Shown here: piece by piece, positions 22,215-30,394 of the stretch | Numbering within the stretch: position 1 is the first letter of the stretch | How the letters are laid out: every line of letters begins with the position of its first letter | From: JBBDMC01 sp963775235 | GTDB lineage: Bacteria; Pseudomonadota; Alphaproteobacteria; Rhizobiales; Kaistiaceae | Length of the DNA: 64,000 bases | Reading direction: 5' to 3' | Assembly: GCA_963775235.1 (NCBI GenBank) | Contig: CAVZHY010000005.1 | Location: 571,134-635,133 of the forward strand | Program-made: the position numbers and the translations under genes | Notes under the pieces: generated by a model | Told to the model about the DNA's origin: nothing | Databases searched by the model: none | What the model saw: only the letters and a program-made list of their open reading frames with translations

Positions 22215-22628
22215 ATGCTGCAACCCCAGCGAACCAAGTTTCGCAAGCAACACAAGGGCCGCATTCATGGCACAGCGACCTCCGGTGCCGAGCTGACTTT
22301 CGGCACCTATGGTCTGAAGGCGCTGGAGCCTGAACGCGTGACCGCCCGGCAGATCGAGGCGGCGCGGCGCGCGATCACACGTGAGATGAAGCGCGCCGGG
22401 CGGGTCTGGATCCGCGTGTTCCCGGACGTGCCGGTGTCGAAAAAGCCGACCGAAGTGCGCATGGGCAAGGGCAAGGGCACGCCGGAGTTCTGGGCGTGCC
22501 GGGTCAAGCCGGGCCGCATCATGTTCGAGATCGATGGTGTGCCGGCCGAGTTGGCGCGCGAGGCACTGCGCCTCGGCGCGGCTAAGCTTCCGGTAAGGAC
22601 GCGCTTCGTGCAGCGCGTCGCCGACTGA
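22215..22628 (+). CDS. rplP: 50S ribosomal protein L16
   Basis: L16 organises the A-site region of the large subunit. The 137-residue product starts MLQPQRTKFRKQHKGRIHG and has IRVFPDVPVSKKPTEVRMGK near residues 61-80, in which the Arg hydroxylated by some oxygenases lies. Gene order and length are standard. Confidence 0.97.
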   Translation: MLQPQRTKFRKQHKGRIHGTATSGAELTFGTYGLKALEPERVTARQIEAARRAITREMKRAGRVWIRVFPDVPVSKKPTEVRMGKGKGTPEFWACRVKPGRIMFEIDGVPAELAREALRLGAAKLPVRTRFVQRVAD

Positions 22629-22652
22629 CAAAGAGACGAAGGAGCCGGACCG

Positions 22653-22853
22653 ATGAAGGCGTCGGAAATACGGTTGTTGACCGACGACCAGCAAAGCGAT
22701 GAGCTGGCGCGGCTGAAGAAGGAGCAGTTCAACCTGCGCTTCCAGCGTGCCACCGGCCAATTGGAAAATACTGCCCGCGTTCGCCAGGTGCGCCGCGACA
22801 TCGCGCGCATCACCACGATCAGGGCGAAAAATAATGTCAGAACAAAAGGTTAA
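22653..22853 (+). CDS. rpmC: 50S ribosomal protein L29
   Basis: L29 is a small helical-hairpin protein next to L23 at the tunnel exit. The 66-residue product has LARLKKEQFNLRFQRATGQL (residues 19-38), the family signature. It starts after a GAAGGAG site and is followed 5 bases later by rpsQ. Confidence 0.95.
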   Translation: MKASEIRLLTDDQQSDELARLKKEQFNLRFQRATGQLENTARVRQVRRDIARITTIRAKNNVRTKG

Positions 22854-22858
22854 ATGAT

Positions 22859-23095
22859 ATGCCGAAGCGCGTCCTGTACGGCACCGTGGTGAGCGACAAG
22901 AACGACAAGACGGTCGTGGTGCGCGTCGATCGCCGCTTCACGCATCCGCTGTTCAAGAAGACCGTGCGCCGCTCGAAGAAGTATCACGCCCACGATCCAG
23001 AGAATAAGCACAAGGTCGGCGACGCGGTGGCGATTGAAGAGAGCGTACCGATTTCCAAAACCAAACGATGGGTGGTGGTCTCGACCGCCAGCTAA
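22859..23095 (+). CDS. rpsQ: 30S ribosomal protein S17
   Basis: S17 is a primary-binding OB-fold protein of the 30S body. The 78-residue product contains GTVVSDKNDKTVVVRVDRR (about residues 8-26) and SKKYHAHDPENKHKVGDAV. The short length matches alphaproteobacterial S17. Confidence 0.95.
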   Translation: MPKRVLYGTVVSDKNDKTVVVRVDRRFTHPLFKKTVRRSKKYHAHDPENKHKVGDAVAIEESVPISKTKRWVVVSTAS

Positions 23096-23119
23096 TCCAG
23101 GCACCGTAAGGCAACGACG

Positions 23120-23488
23120 ATGATCCAGATGCAGACCAACCTCGATGTGGCGGACAATTCAGGCGCCCGCCGCGTCATGTGCATCAAGGTGCTTGGCGGC
23201 TCGAAGCGCAAGTACGCTTCGGTCGGCGACATTATCGTTGTTTCGGTCAAGGAGGCGATCCCGCGCGGCCGCGTGAAGAAGGGCGATGTCATGAAGGCGG
23301 TGGTGGTGCGTACCGCCAAGGACATCCGCCGTTCCGATGGCAGCGTCATCCGCTTCGACCGCAACGCCGCCGTACTCATCACGCCGCAAATGGAGCCGGT
23401 AGGCACGCGCATCTTCGGCCCCGTGCCGCGCGAGCTCCGCGCAAAAAACCACATGAAGATCATTTCGCTTGCCCCGGAGGTGCTTTGA
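23120..23488 (+). CDS. rplN: 50S ribosomal protein L14
   Basis: L14 forms an inter-subunit bridge and is the contact of the silencing factor RsfS. The 122-residue product begins MIQMQTNLDVADNSGARRVM and carries the signature with KGDVMKAVVVRTAKDIRRSD near residues 54-73. Length is canonical. Confidence 0.97.
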   Translation: MIQMQTNLDVADNSGARRVMCIKVLGGSKRKYASVGDIIVVSVKEAIPRGRVKKGDVMKAVVVRTAKDIRRSDGSVIRFDRNAAVLITPQMEPVGTRIFGPVPRELRAKNHMKIISLAPEVL

Positions 23489-23490
23489 TC

Positions 23491-23805
23491 ATGGCGGCGC
23501 GTATCCGCAAGGGTGACCGGGTGATGGTCATCGCCGGACGTGACAAGGGCAAGACCGGCGAGGTGATTCGCGTACTGCCGGCAGAGAGCCGTGCGCTGGT
23601 ACGCGGCATCAATCTGGTCAAGCGTCATCAGCGGCAGACCGCCCGCGATGAGGGCGGCATTATCACGCGGGAACTGCCGATCCATATGTCCAACATCGCG
23701 CTCGTGGGAAGCGACGGGAAACCGACTCGGGTCGGTTTCCGCTTCACCGACGAGGGCCGCAAACTCCGCTTTGCCAAGCGGACGGGAGATCCGATCGATG
23801 GCTGA
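23491..23805 (+). CDS. rplX: 50S ribosomal protein L24
   Basis: L24 is one of the assembly-initiator proteins of the 50S subunit. The 104-residue product starts at ATG 23491 (MAARIRKGDRVMVIAGRDKG), a KOW motif. A GGAGG site sits about 10 bases upstream, inside the end of rplN. The last 8 bases overlap the start of rplE. Confidence 0.95.
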   Translation: MAARIRKGDRVMVIAGRDKGKTGEVIRVLPAESRALVRGINLVKRHQRQTARDEGGIITRELPIHMSNIALVGSDGKPTRVGFRFTDEGRKLRFAKRTGDPIDG

Positions 23806-24355
23806 GACCGCCTATGAACCGCGGCTGAAGGCCTACTACCGCGACGCCGTCCGACCGGCGATGGTGGCCGAGTTCGGCTACAAGAATCCGATGGAGGTGC
23901 CGCGCGTCGACAAGATCGTCGTTAACATGGGCATCGGCGAAGCGGTGGCCGACTCGAAGAAGGTGACTTCGGCTCTGGGCGACCTTGCCAAGATCGTTGG
24001 ACAGAAGCCGGCGGTTACCCGTTCGCGTAAGTCGATCGCGACCTACAAGCTGCGCGAGGACATGCCCATCGGCGGCAAGGTCACGCTGCGGCGTAACCGT
24101 ATGTACGACTTCCTCGACCGTCTGGTGACGGTGGCATTGCCGCGGGTGCGAGACTTTCGCGGCCTGAATCCGAAAAGCTTCGACGGCCGCGGCAATTTCG
24201 CCATGGGCATCAAGGAGCACATCATCTTCCCCGAGATCAACTACGACGAAGTCGACCAGATCTGGGGCATGGATGTCATCGTGTGCACCACGGCGAAGAC
24301 AGACGATGAGGCGCGCGCCTTGCTCAAGGCATTCAATTTTCCGTTCCGGCAGTAG
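23798..24355 (+). CDS. rplE: 50S ribosomal protein L5
   Basis: L5 binds 5S rRNA and contacts the P-site tRNA. The 185-residue product starts at ATG 23798 (MAETAYEPRLKAYYRD), inside the end of rplX. The signature VDKIVVNMGIGEAVADSKK is near residues 37-55 and GIKEHIIFPEINYDEVDQIW in the C-terminal half. Confidence 0.97.
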   Translation: MAETAYEPRLKAYYRDAVRPAMVAEFGYKNPMEVPRVDKIVVNMGIGEAVADSKKVTSALGDLAKIVGQKPAVTRSRKSIATYKLREDMPIGGKVTLRRNRMYDFLDRLVTVALPRVRDFRGLNPKSFDGRGNFAMGIKEHIIFPEINYDEVDQIWGMDVIVCTTAKTDDEARALLKAFNFPFRQ

Positions 24356-24364
24356 GTGAGGGCG

Positions 24365-24670
24365 ATGGCCAAGAAAAGCTCGATCGAAAAAAACAATCGC
24401 AGGCGCCGGATGGTGGAGCGTTTCGCGGGACGGCGGAACGCATTGAAGGCGATGGCCAATGATGAGCACCTGACGCTCGAGGAGCGCTTCCAGGCACGCC
24501 TCAAGCTCGCCAGGCTGCCGCGCAATTCATCCGCGGTGCGGATCCGCAACCGTTGTGAGGTGAGCGGCCGGCCGCGCGGATATTACCGCAAGCTGAAAAT
24601 GTCCCGGATCGCGCTGCGCGAACTCGGGGCGGCGGGGCTGATCCCGGGCATGGTCAAGTCGAGCTGGTGA
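24365..24670 (+). CDS. rpsN: 30S ribosomal protein S14
   Basis: S14 stabilises the 30S head beside S3 and S10. The 101-residue product is the long form without zinc-binding cysteines; CEVSGRPRGYYRKLKMSR matches the family. ATG 24365 (MAKKSSIEKNNRR) is preferred to GTG 24356, which adds three non-conserved residues right after the rplE stop. Confidence 0.95.
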   Translation: MAKKSSIEKNNRRRRMVERFAGRRNALKAMANDEHLTLEERFQARLKLARLPRNSSAVRIRNRCEVSGRPRGYYRKLKMSRIALRELGAAGLIPGMVKSSW

Positions 24671-24683
24671 GGAGACAAAGCGC

Positions 24684-25082
24684 GTGACGATGAGCGATCC
24701 CCTGGGCGACATGCTGACCCGCATCCGTAACGCCCAGATACGCAAGAGCAACAAGGTCTCGACCCCGGGATCGCGGCTCAGGCGCAACGTGCTCGACGTT
24801 CTTCAGGCGGAGGGCTATATCCGCGGGTATTCGACCGTCGACTACGATAATGGTCGCTCGGAATTCGAAATCGAGCTCAAGTACTATGACGGCGAACCGG
24901 TAATCCGCGAGATTGTGCGGGTGTCGCGACCGGGGCGGCGGGTGTATGCGTCGGTGAAGACGATCCCGCGGGTTGCCAACGGCCTTGGCGTGTCGATCCT
25001 GTCGACGCCAAAGGGCGTGATGTCGGATGCGGAGGCGCGTGACCAGAACGTCGGCGGCGAAGTGCTTTGCCGCGTTTTCTAG
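24684..25082 (+). CDS. rpsH: 30S ribosomal protein S8
   Basis: S8 binds the central domain of 16S rRNA and can repress the spc operon. The 132-residue product starts at GTG 24684, followed by ATG 24690 (MTMSDPLGDMLTRIRNAQ); the GTG is better spaced from the GGAGA site and gives the usual 132 residues. The C-terminal signature GVSILSTPKGVMSDAEAR is present. Confidence 0.95.
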   Translation: MTMSDPLGDMLTRIRNAQIRKSNKVSTPGSRLRRNVLDVLQAEGYIRGYSTVDYDNGRSEFEIELKYYDGEPVIREIVRVSRPGRRVYASVKTIPRVANGLGVSILSTPKGVMSDAEARDQNVGGEVLCRVF

Positions 25083-25114
25083 GCGGCGCGTGGGAAATTG
25101 AACGGATTGGTGTG

Positions 25115-25648
25115 ATGTCGCGAATTGGCAAGAACCCGGTGAAGCTGCCCAAGGGCGTTACCGCCTCGGTCGCCGGACAGGCGATCTCGGTCAAGGGACC
25201 GAAGGGCGAATTGTCGTTTGTCGCCAACGATGATGTGACTGTTTCGCAGAACGATGGCGCCATCGCAGTGGCCCCGCGCGACCAGTCCAAACGGGCGCGC
25301 GCAGCCTGGGGGTTGTCGCGCACCATGGTCGCCAACCTGGTTGAGGGGGTCAGCAAGGGATTTGAGCGCCGTCTGGAAATCAATGGCGTCGGTCTGCGCG
25401 CCGCGGTCGATGGCAGGGCGCTGAAGCTCAGTCTCGGCTACAGCCACGAGATCAATTATCCTATCCCGCCGGGGATCAAGATCGCGTGCGCCAAGCCGAC
25501 CGAAATCCTGGTCAGTGGTGCTGACCGGCAGCAGGTCGGTCAGGTCGCAGCCGAGATTCGAGCGTTCCGCAAGCCGGAGCCGTACAAGGGTAAGGGCGTC
25601 AAGTACGCGGAGGAGCACATCCACCGCAAGGAAGGCAAGAAGAAGTAG
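25115..25648 (+). CDS. rplF: 50S ribosomal protein L6
   Basis: L6 lies near the sarcin-ricin loop and the factor-binding site. The 177-residue product starts at ATG 25115 (MSRIGKNPVKLPKGV). It ends with the family signature PEPYKGKGVKYAEEHIHRK. The two repeated beta-alpha units are evident from length and spacing. Confidence 0.97.
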   Translation: MSRIGKNPVKLPKGVTASVAGQAISVKGPKGELSFVANDDVTVSQNDGAIAVAPRDQSKRARAAWGLSRTMVANLVEGVSKGFERRLEINGVGLRAAVDGRALKLSLGYSHEINYPIPPGIKIACAKPTEILVSGADRQQVGQVAAEIRAFRKPEPYKGKGVKYAEEHIHRKEGKKK

Positions 25649-25660
25649 CGGACATTCGCC

Positions 25661-26020
25661 ATGGCAACTACCACGACCACCAAACGCCGCGTCGCGCGCG
25701 TCCGCCGTTCCGTGAAGCACGCTGCGCGCGGCCGCAAACGCCTCTCGGTCTTTCGTTCGTCGAAACACATTTACGCTCAGGTTATCGACGATGCGGCGGG
25801 ACGTACGCTGGCGGCCGCCTCGTCCATGGAAAAGGCGCTTCGCGACAAGTTGAAGACCGGCGCTGACACGGCAGCCGCCGGCGAGGTCGGCAAGCTGCTG
25901 GCCGAACGGGCGATGGCGGCCGGCGTTACCGACGTTGTCTTCGACCGCGGGCGTTTTCTCTTTCATGGCCGCGTCAAGGCGCTCGCCGAAGGAGCGCGTG
26001 AGGGCGGCCTCAAGTTCTAG
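25661..26020 (+). CDS. rplR: 50S ribosomal protein L18
   Basis: L18 carries 5S rRNA into the central protuberance with L5. The 119-residue product has an N-terminal basic arm (TTKRRVARVRRSVK) and the core LSVFRSSKHIYAQVIDD and VVFDRGRFLFHGRVKALAEG segments. Length is normal. Confidence 0.96.
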   Translation: MATTTTTKRRVARVRRSVKHAARGRKRLSVFRSSKHIYAQVIDDAAGRTLAAASSMEKALRDKLKTGADTAAAGEVGKLLAERAMAAGVTDVVFDRGRFLFHGRVKALAEGAREGGLKF

Positions 26021-26074
26021 CGACCTTGAAGCGCCAAGCAACGGAAACGATATCGAACCAACGGACCAGGTAGG

Positions 26075-26656
26075 ATGGCAAGAGAACCTCATCAGCGCGA
26101 ACGCGGCGGTCGTGACCGCGGAAGAGACGACCGCGACAGCGAGTTCGTCGACAAGCTGGTTCACATCAACCGCGTCGCCAAAGTGGTTAAGGGCGGGCGA
26201 CGGTTCGGGTTCGCCGCGTTGGTTGTGGTCGGCGATCAAAAAGGGCGAGTGGGTTTCGGCCACGGCAAGGCGCGCGAAGTGCCCGAGGCGATCCGCAAGG
26301 CGACCGAGGCGGCAAAGCATTCGATGGTGCGTGTGCCACTGCGCGAGGGGCGCACGCTCCACCACGACGTTTCTGGCCGGCACGGCGCCGGCAAGGTGGT
26401 GTGCCGTGCAGCGCCGCCCGGCACCGGGATCATCGCTGGCGGGCCGATGCGTGCCGTGTTCGAGACGCTGGGCGTCCAGGACGTGGTCGCCAAGTCGTTC
26501 GGGTCATCGAACCCGTACAATATGGTGCGCGCCACTTTCGACGCGCTGAAGCATGAGGACAGCCCGCGCGGCGTCGCGGCTCGGCGCGGTATCAAGGTCT
26601 CGACGCTGCAGGCGCGTCGCCGCGATATCGACGCCGAAGCGGCTGCGGAAGGCTGA
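26075..26656 (+). CDS. rpsE: 30S ribosomal protein S5
   Basis: S5 shapes the mRNA channel and affects accuracy. The 193-residue product opens with an Arg/Asp-rich tail (about residues 1-22). The double-stranded RNA binding fold follows with INRVAKVVKGGRRFGFAALV and KVVCRAAPPGTGIIAGGPMR. The extended N- and C-termini fit alphaproteobacterial S5. Confidence 0.96.
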   Translation: MAREPHQRERGGRDRGRDDRDSEFVDKLVHINRVAKVVKGGRRFGFAALVVVGDQKGRVGFGHGKAREVPEAIRKATEAAKHSMVRVPLREGRTLHHDVSGRHGAGKVVCRAAPPGTGIIAGGPMRAVFETLGVQDVVAKSFGSSNPYNMVRATFDALKHEDSPRGVAARRGIKVSTLQARRRDIDAEAAAEG

Positions 26657-26680
26657 GCGGCGGGAAAATAGGACTTTGCC

Positions 26681-26875
26681 ATGGCACCGAGCAGCAAGAG
26701 AATTACGGTTGAACAAACCGGCAGTCCGATCAGGCGGCCGCATGACCAGCGCGCGACGCTGATCGGTCTCGGCCTCAACAAGATCCGGCGCCGCCGCACC
26801 CTGCCCGATACGCCGGCTGTCCGGGGCATGATCGCAAAAGTGAAGCACCTCGTTCGCGTTGTCTACGAGGTCTAG
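26681..26875 (+). CDS. rpmD: 50S ribosomal protein L30
   Basis: L30 is a small 50S protein. The 64-residue product has ITVEQTGSPIRRPHDQRATL and LNKIRRRRTLPDTPAVRGMI, the bacterial L30 signature. It lies between rpsE and rplO as expected. Confidence 0.94.
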   Translation: MAPSSKRITVEQTGSPIRRPHDQRATLIGLGLNKIRRRRTLPDTPAVRGMIAKVKHLVRVVYEV

Positions 26876-26887
26876 GGAACGCTCTTC

Positions 26888-27367
26888 ATGAAACTCAATC
26901 AGTTGTCCGATCGGCCGGGGGCCACCAAGGAGCGCATGCGCGTCGGCCGCGGTATCGGCTCCGGCAAGGGCAAGACCGCTGGGCGTGGCGTCAAGGGACA
27001 GAAATCGCGCACCGGCGTAGCCATCAAAGGATTTGAGGGCGGCCAGATGCCGTTGCATCGGCGGTTGCCGAAGCGCGGGTTCAAGAACATCTTCTCCAAG
27101 AACTTCAACAGCGTTGGCGTTGACCGGGTCCAGAAGGCGATCGATGCAGGCACGCTTGATGCGAGCCAGCCTGTCACGGCGGATACCTTGCGGGCGGCCC
27201 GCGTCATCCGCCGAGTCCGCGACGGGGTTCGGCTGCTCGCCAACGGTGAGATCACGGCCAAGGTTGCCTTCGAGGTAGCCGGAGCGTCGAAGGCCGCCCA
27301 GGCCGCGGTGGAGGCGGCCGGCGGATCCGTGACCATCGTGGGGGCATCGGTGAAAGCGGCCGAATAG
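26888..27367 (+). CDS. rplO: 50S ribosomal protein L15
   Basis: L15 is a late assembly protein of the 50S core. The 159-residue product has a glycine-rich basic N-terminal extension (RVGRGIGSGKGKTAGRGVKG, residues 18-37) followed by GGQMPLHRRLPKRGFKN. The C-terminal globular part ends GGSVTIVGASVKAAE. secY starts 18 bases later. Confidence 0.96.
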   Translation: MKLNQLSDRPGATKERMRVGRGIGSGKGKTAGRGVKGQKSRTGVAIKGFEGGQMPLHRRLPKRGFKNIFSKNFNSVGVDRVQKAIDAGTLDASQPVTADTLRAARVIRRVRDGVRLLANGEITAKVAFEVAGASKAAQAAVEAAGGSVTIVGASVKAAE

Positions 27368-27385
27368 GCCGGATCGGAGCGGATC

Positions 27386-28717
27386 ATGGCATCTGCGGCA
27401 GAGCAACTCGCGGCCAATCTTAATTTCGGCGCTTTCGCCAAGGCCGAACAGCTCAAGAGACGCATCTGGTTCACCCTCGGGGTGCTCTTGATCTATCGGC
27501 TCGGCACCTATGTACCGGTGCCCGGCATCGATCCTCAGGCTCTGGCACAGGCCTTTCAGGCCAACTCCACCGGCATCATCGGCATGTTCGACATGTTTGC
27601 TGGTGGGGCGGTCGGCCGCATGGCGATCTTTGCGCTGGGCGTCATGCCCTACATTTCGGCGTCGATCATCATGCAGTTGATGACATCGATTGTGCCGACG
27701 CTCGACCAGCTGAAGAAGGAGGGCGAGCAGGGCCGCAAGGTCATCAATCAGTATACGCGTTACGGCACCGTAATTCTGTCGGCTGCGCAGGCTTATGGCA
27801 TCGCCATCGGCCTGCAGGGTGCGGGGAACGTCGTCATCAACCCCGGTCCGTTCTTCATGCTCACGACGGTCGTGACGCTCACCGGCGGAACGATGTTCCT
27901 GATGTGGCTGGGCGAGCAGATCACCGCGCGCGGCATCGGCAACGGCCTGTCGCTGATTATCTTTTCCGGCATCATCGCGCGCATACCACAAGCGCTGGTC
28001 GGTACCCTTGAGCTCGGTCGCGAGGGGGCCCTGTCGCCGGTTGTCATCGTTGGCGTGGCGGTGATGGCGATCGGCGTCGTTGCCTTCATCGTCTTCATTG
28101 AGCGCGCTCAGCGCCGGCTGCTGATCCAGTACCCGAAGCGCCAGATCGGCAATCGTATGTTCCAGGGCGAGGCTTCGCATCTGCCGCTGAAGCTGAACAC
28201 GTCCGGCGTCATTCCGCCGATCTTCGCTTCTTCGCTACTGCTGTTGCCGGTGACGGTCGCGAACTTCACCGCCGGTTCGGGGCCAGGATGGCTCACGACG
28301 GTGACGGCTCTGCTTGGTCGGGGTCAGCCGCTGTACATGTTCCTGTACGCTGCCATGATCATCTTCTTTGCCTTTTTCTACACGGCAGTAGTCTTCAACC
28401 CGACCGACACTGCAGATAACCTCAAGAAGCACGGCGGCTTCATCCCCGGTATCCGGCCGGGCAAAAACACGGCCGAATACATCGACTACGTGCTCACTCG
28501 CGTCACTGCGGTCGGCGCCATCTATCTGGTGCTGGTCTGCTTGTTGCCGCAGATCCTCATCGATTACACTGGGGTCCCGTTTTCTTTCGGGGGAACGTCG
28601 CTGCTGATTGTGGTCAACGTCACGCTTGACACGATTTCGCAGATTCAGGGCCATTTGCTGGCCCATCAGTATGAGGGGCTCGTCAAGAAGTCCAAATTGA
28701 GGGGGCGGAGCCGATGA
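27386..28717 (+). CDS. secY: Protein translocase subunit SecY
   Basis: SecY is the ten-span pore of the Sec translocon. The 443-residue product has the first span starting RIWFTLGVLLIYRLGTYVPV (residues 28-47), the plug region GMFDMFAGGAVGRMAIFALG and the conserved MPYISASIIMQLM in the second span. The C-terminal cytosolic tail VKKSKLRGRSR provides SecA contacts. Its TGA overlaps the adk ATG (ATGA). Confidence 0.97.
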   Translation: MASAAEQLAANLNFGAFAKAEQLKRRIWFTLGVLLIYRLGTYVPVPGIDPQALAQAFQANSTGIIGMFDMFAGGAVGRMAIFALGVMPYISASIIMQLMTSIVPTLDQLKKEGEQGRKVINQYTRYGTVILSAAQAYGIAIGLQGAGNVVINPGPFFMLTTVVTLTGGTMFLMWLGEQITARGIGNGLSLIIFSGIIARIPQALVGTLELGREGALSPVVIVGVAVMAIGVVAFIVFIERAQRRLLIQYPKRQIGNRMFQGEASHLPLKLNTSGVIPPIFASSLLLLPVTVANFTAGSGPGWLTTVTALLGRGQPLYMFLYAAMIIFFAFFYTAVVFNPTDTADNLKKHGGFIPGIRPGKNTAEYIDYVLTRVTAVGAIYLVLVCLLPQILIDYTGVPFSFGGTSLLIVVNVTLDTISQIQGHLLAHQYEGLVKKSKLRGRSR

Positions 28718-29295
28718 GGCTCGTACTGCTCGGGCCACCTGGCGCGGGCAAAGGAACGCAGGCGGCGCGTCTGGCCGCCACTCACGGCATCGCGCCGTTG
28801 TCCACCGGCGAAATGCTGCGTGTAGCCGCCGCCGAGGGGTCGGCGCTCGGTGCGCGTGCGAAGACCCTGATGGACCGCGGCGAGCTTGTGCCTGACGATG
28901 TCATGGTGCCCATCATCGCGGAACGGCTTCGTCAGCCCGATTGTGCTGCGGGTTTCATCCTCGACGGGTTTCCTAGAACGATCGCGCAGGCGGAAGCGCT
29001 TGATCGAATGCTTGATGAAATCGGTACGAAGGTGGATGCAGTCATCGAAATCTCTGTCGGCGAGCGTTATCTTGTGGACCGGATCGAGACCCGGGCGAGG
29101 GAGACCGATGGGGCCCGCGGCGACGACAAGGCCGAGATTCTGCATAAACGACTGGCGGTCTATCGGACGCAAACCCGGCCGGTGACTGAATTCTATCGGC
29201 GCAAGCGGCTATTGACCACGATCGACGGTGCCGGCACCAAGGACGAGGTGACGACCAAGATCGAGGCGGTCCTGACTGCGGTAACCACGGCGTGA
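28714..29295 (+). CDS. adk: Adenylate kinase (short-lid form)
   Basis: Adk interconverts ATP, AMP and ADP. The 193-residue product has the P-loop GPPGAGKGTQAARLA at residues 7-21, the AMP-binding STGEMLR and GFILDGFPRTIAQAEAL. The lid is short and has no zinc cysteines; VDRIETRARE is followed almost at once by DDKAEILHKRL. It overlaps secY by 4 bases, the standard spc-operon end in this class. Confidence 0.95.
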   Translation: MRLVLLGPPGAGKGTQAARLAATHGIAPLSTGEMLRVAAAEGSALGARAKTLMDRGELVPDDVMVPIIAERLRQPDCAAGFILDGFPRTIAQAEALDRMLDEIGTKVDAVIEISVGERYLVDRIETRARETDGARGDDKAEILHKRLAVYRTQTRPVTEFYRRKRLLTTIDGAGTKDEVTTKIEAVLTAVTTA

Positions 29296-29312
29296 TCGGC
29301 GTGGCTCGACAG

Positions 29313-29341
29313 TTGACGAAATCCAGCCGGATCGTTATTTA
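29313..29341 (+). promoter_or_regulatory. Candidate internal promoter before rpsM
   Basis: TTGACG at 29313-29318 and TATTTA at 29336-29341 are separated by 17 bases within the 188-base adk-rpsM gap, the longest break in the S10-spc-alpha series. The -10 box is weak. It could drive rpsM-rpsK-rpoA-rplQ separately. Confidence 0.35.
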
Positions 29342-29483
29342 CCAGCGACAATTCTGGACGTGCAGATTTGCGGTGCTGGCCGCCGAAACGGGTAGCCGGT
29401 GCCGCGCTGTGCGTTTAGCGGCAGGTTAAGGTTAAATATGAGGGGTCGCGGTGGCGTGGCCGCCGGTCCACAGGAGAGCTAGC

Positions 29484-29852
29484 TTGGCCCGAATCGCAGG
29501 CGTCAATATACCGACCAACAAGCGCGTCGTGATCGCGCTTCAGTATATCCATGGAATCGGGTCGACCAAGGCTAAACAGATTGTTGAAGCGGTGAGGATT
29601 CCCCCGGAACGCCGCACCAACGAGCTTACAGATGCGGAAGTCGGCCAGATTCGCGACATCATCGATCGTGACCATCTGGTCGAGGGCGACCTCAGGCGGG
29701 AGGTTGCGATGAATATCAAGCGCCTGATGGACCTCGGTTGCTACCGGGGGTTGCGGCACCGTCGCGGGCTGCCGGTGCGTGGGCAACGGACGCATACCAA
29801 CGCGCGCACCCGCAAGGGGCCGGCCCGGCCAATTGCCGGCAAGAAGAAGTAA
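29484..29852 (+). CDS. rpsM: 30S ribosomal protein S13
   Basis: S13 contacts the P-site tRNA and the 50S subunit. The 122-residue product starts at TTG 29484 (read MARIAGVNIPTNK) because conservation begins exactly there and an AGGAGA site lies at 29472-29477. No ATG or GTG gives a better start. It has YIHGIGSTKAKQI and the C-terminal RGQRTHTNARTRKG signature. Confidence 0.95.
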   Translation: MARIAGVNIPTNKRVVIALQYIHGIGSTKAKQIVEAVRIPPERRTNELTDAEVGQIRDIIDRDHLVEGDLRREVAMNIKRLMDLGCYRGLRHRRGLPVRGQRTHTNARTRKGPARPIAGKKK

Positions 29853-29908
29853 CGCTCGAGGCGCGCGGCCTCGTCGCCGCGCTGGACGGACTAGTCGAAA
29901 GGTCAGAT

Positions 29909-30298
29909 ATGGCGAAAGAAGCCACACGCGTGCGCCGCCGCGAGCGGAAGAACATCACCTCCGGTGTCGCGCATGTGAATTCCAGCTTCAACAATACGAT
30001 GATCACCATCACGGATGCTCAGGGCAACACCATCTCGTGGTCCTCGGCCGGCTTGATGGGTTTCAAGGGATCGCGGAAATCCACTCCGTACGCTGCCCAG
30101 ATGGCAGCTGAGGATGCGGGGAAGAAGGCCACCGAGCACGGGGTTAAGACCCTCGAGGTCGAGGTGTCAGGGCCAGGATCGGGGCGAGAGTCGGCGCTAC
30201 GGGCCTTGCAATCCGCGGGTTTCGTTATCACTTCCATCCGTGACGTGACTCCCATCGCCCACAATGGTTGCAGACCGCGCAAGCGCCGCCGCGTGTAG
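29909..30298 (+). CDS. rpsK: 30S ribosomal protein S11
   Basis: S11 lies on the 30S platform by the mRNA exit. The 129-residue product starts at ATG 29909 (MAKEATRVRRRERKNITSG). It has HVNSSFNNTMITITDAQGN and the C-terminal signature RDVTPIAHNGCRPRKRRRV. The frame is open upstream but only this start is conserved. Confidence 0.96.
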   Translation: MAKEATRVRRRERKNITSGVAHVNSSFNNTMITITDAQGNTISWSSAGLMGFKGSRKSTPYAAQMAAEDAGKKATEHGVKTLEVEVSGPGSGRESALRALQSAGFVITSIRDVTPIAHNGCRPRKRRRV

Positions 30299-30394
30299 CT
30301 GGCGCGCGTACGCATTTTCATCATCGCGGTCGGTTGTGCGACCGCTTCGCCGCCGACCTCCCGGGGCGGCGATCACCGTGAAAGGAAGAGGCTC

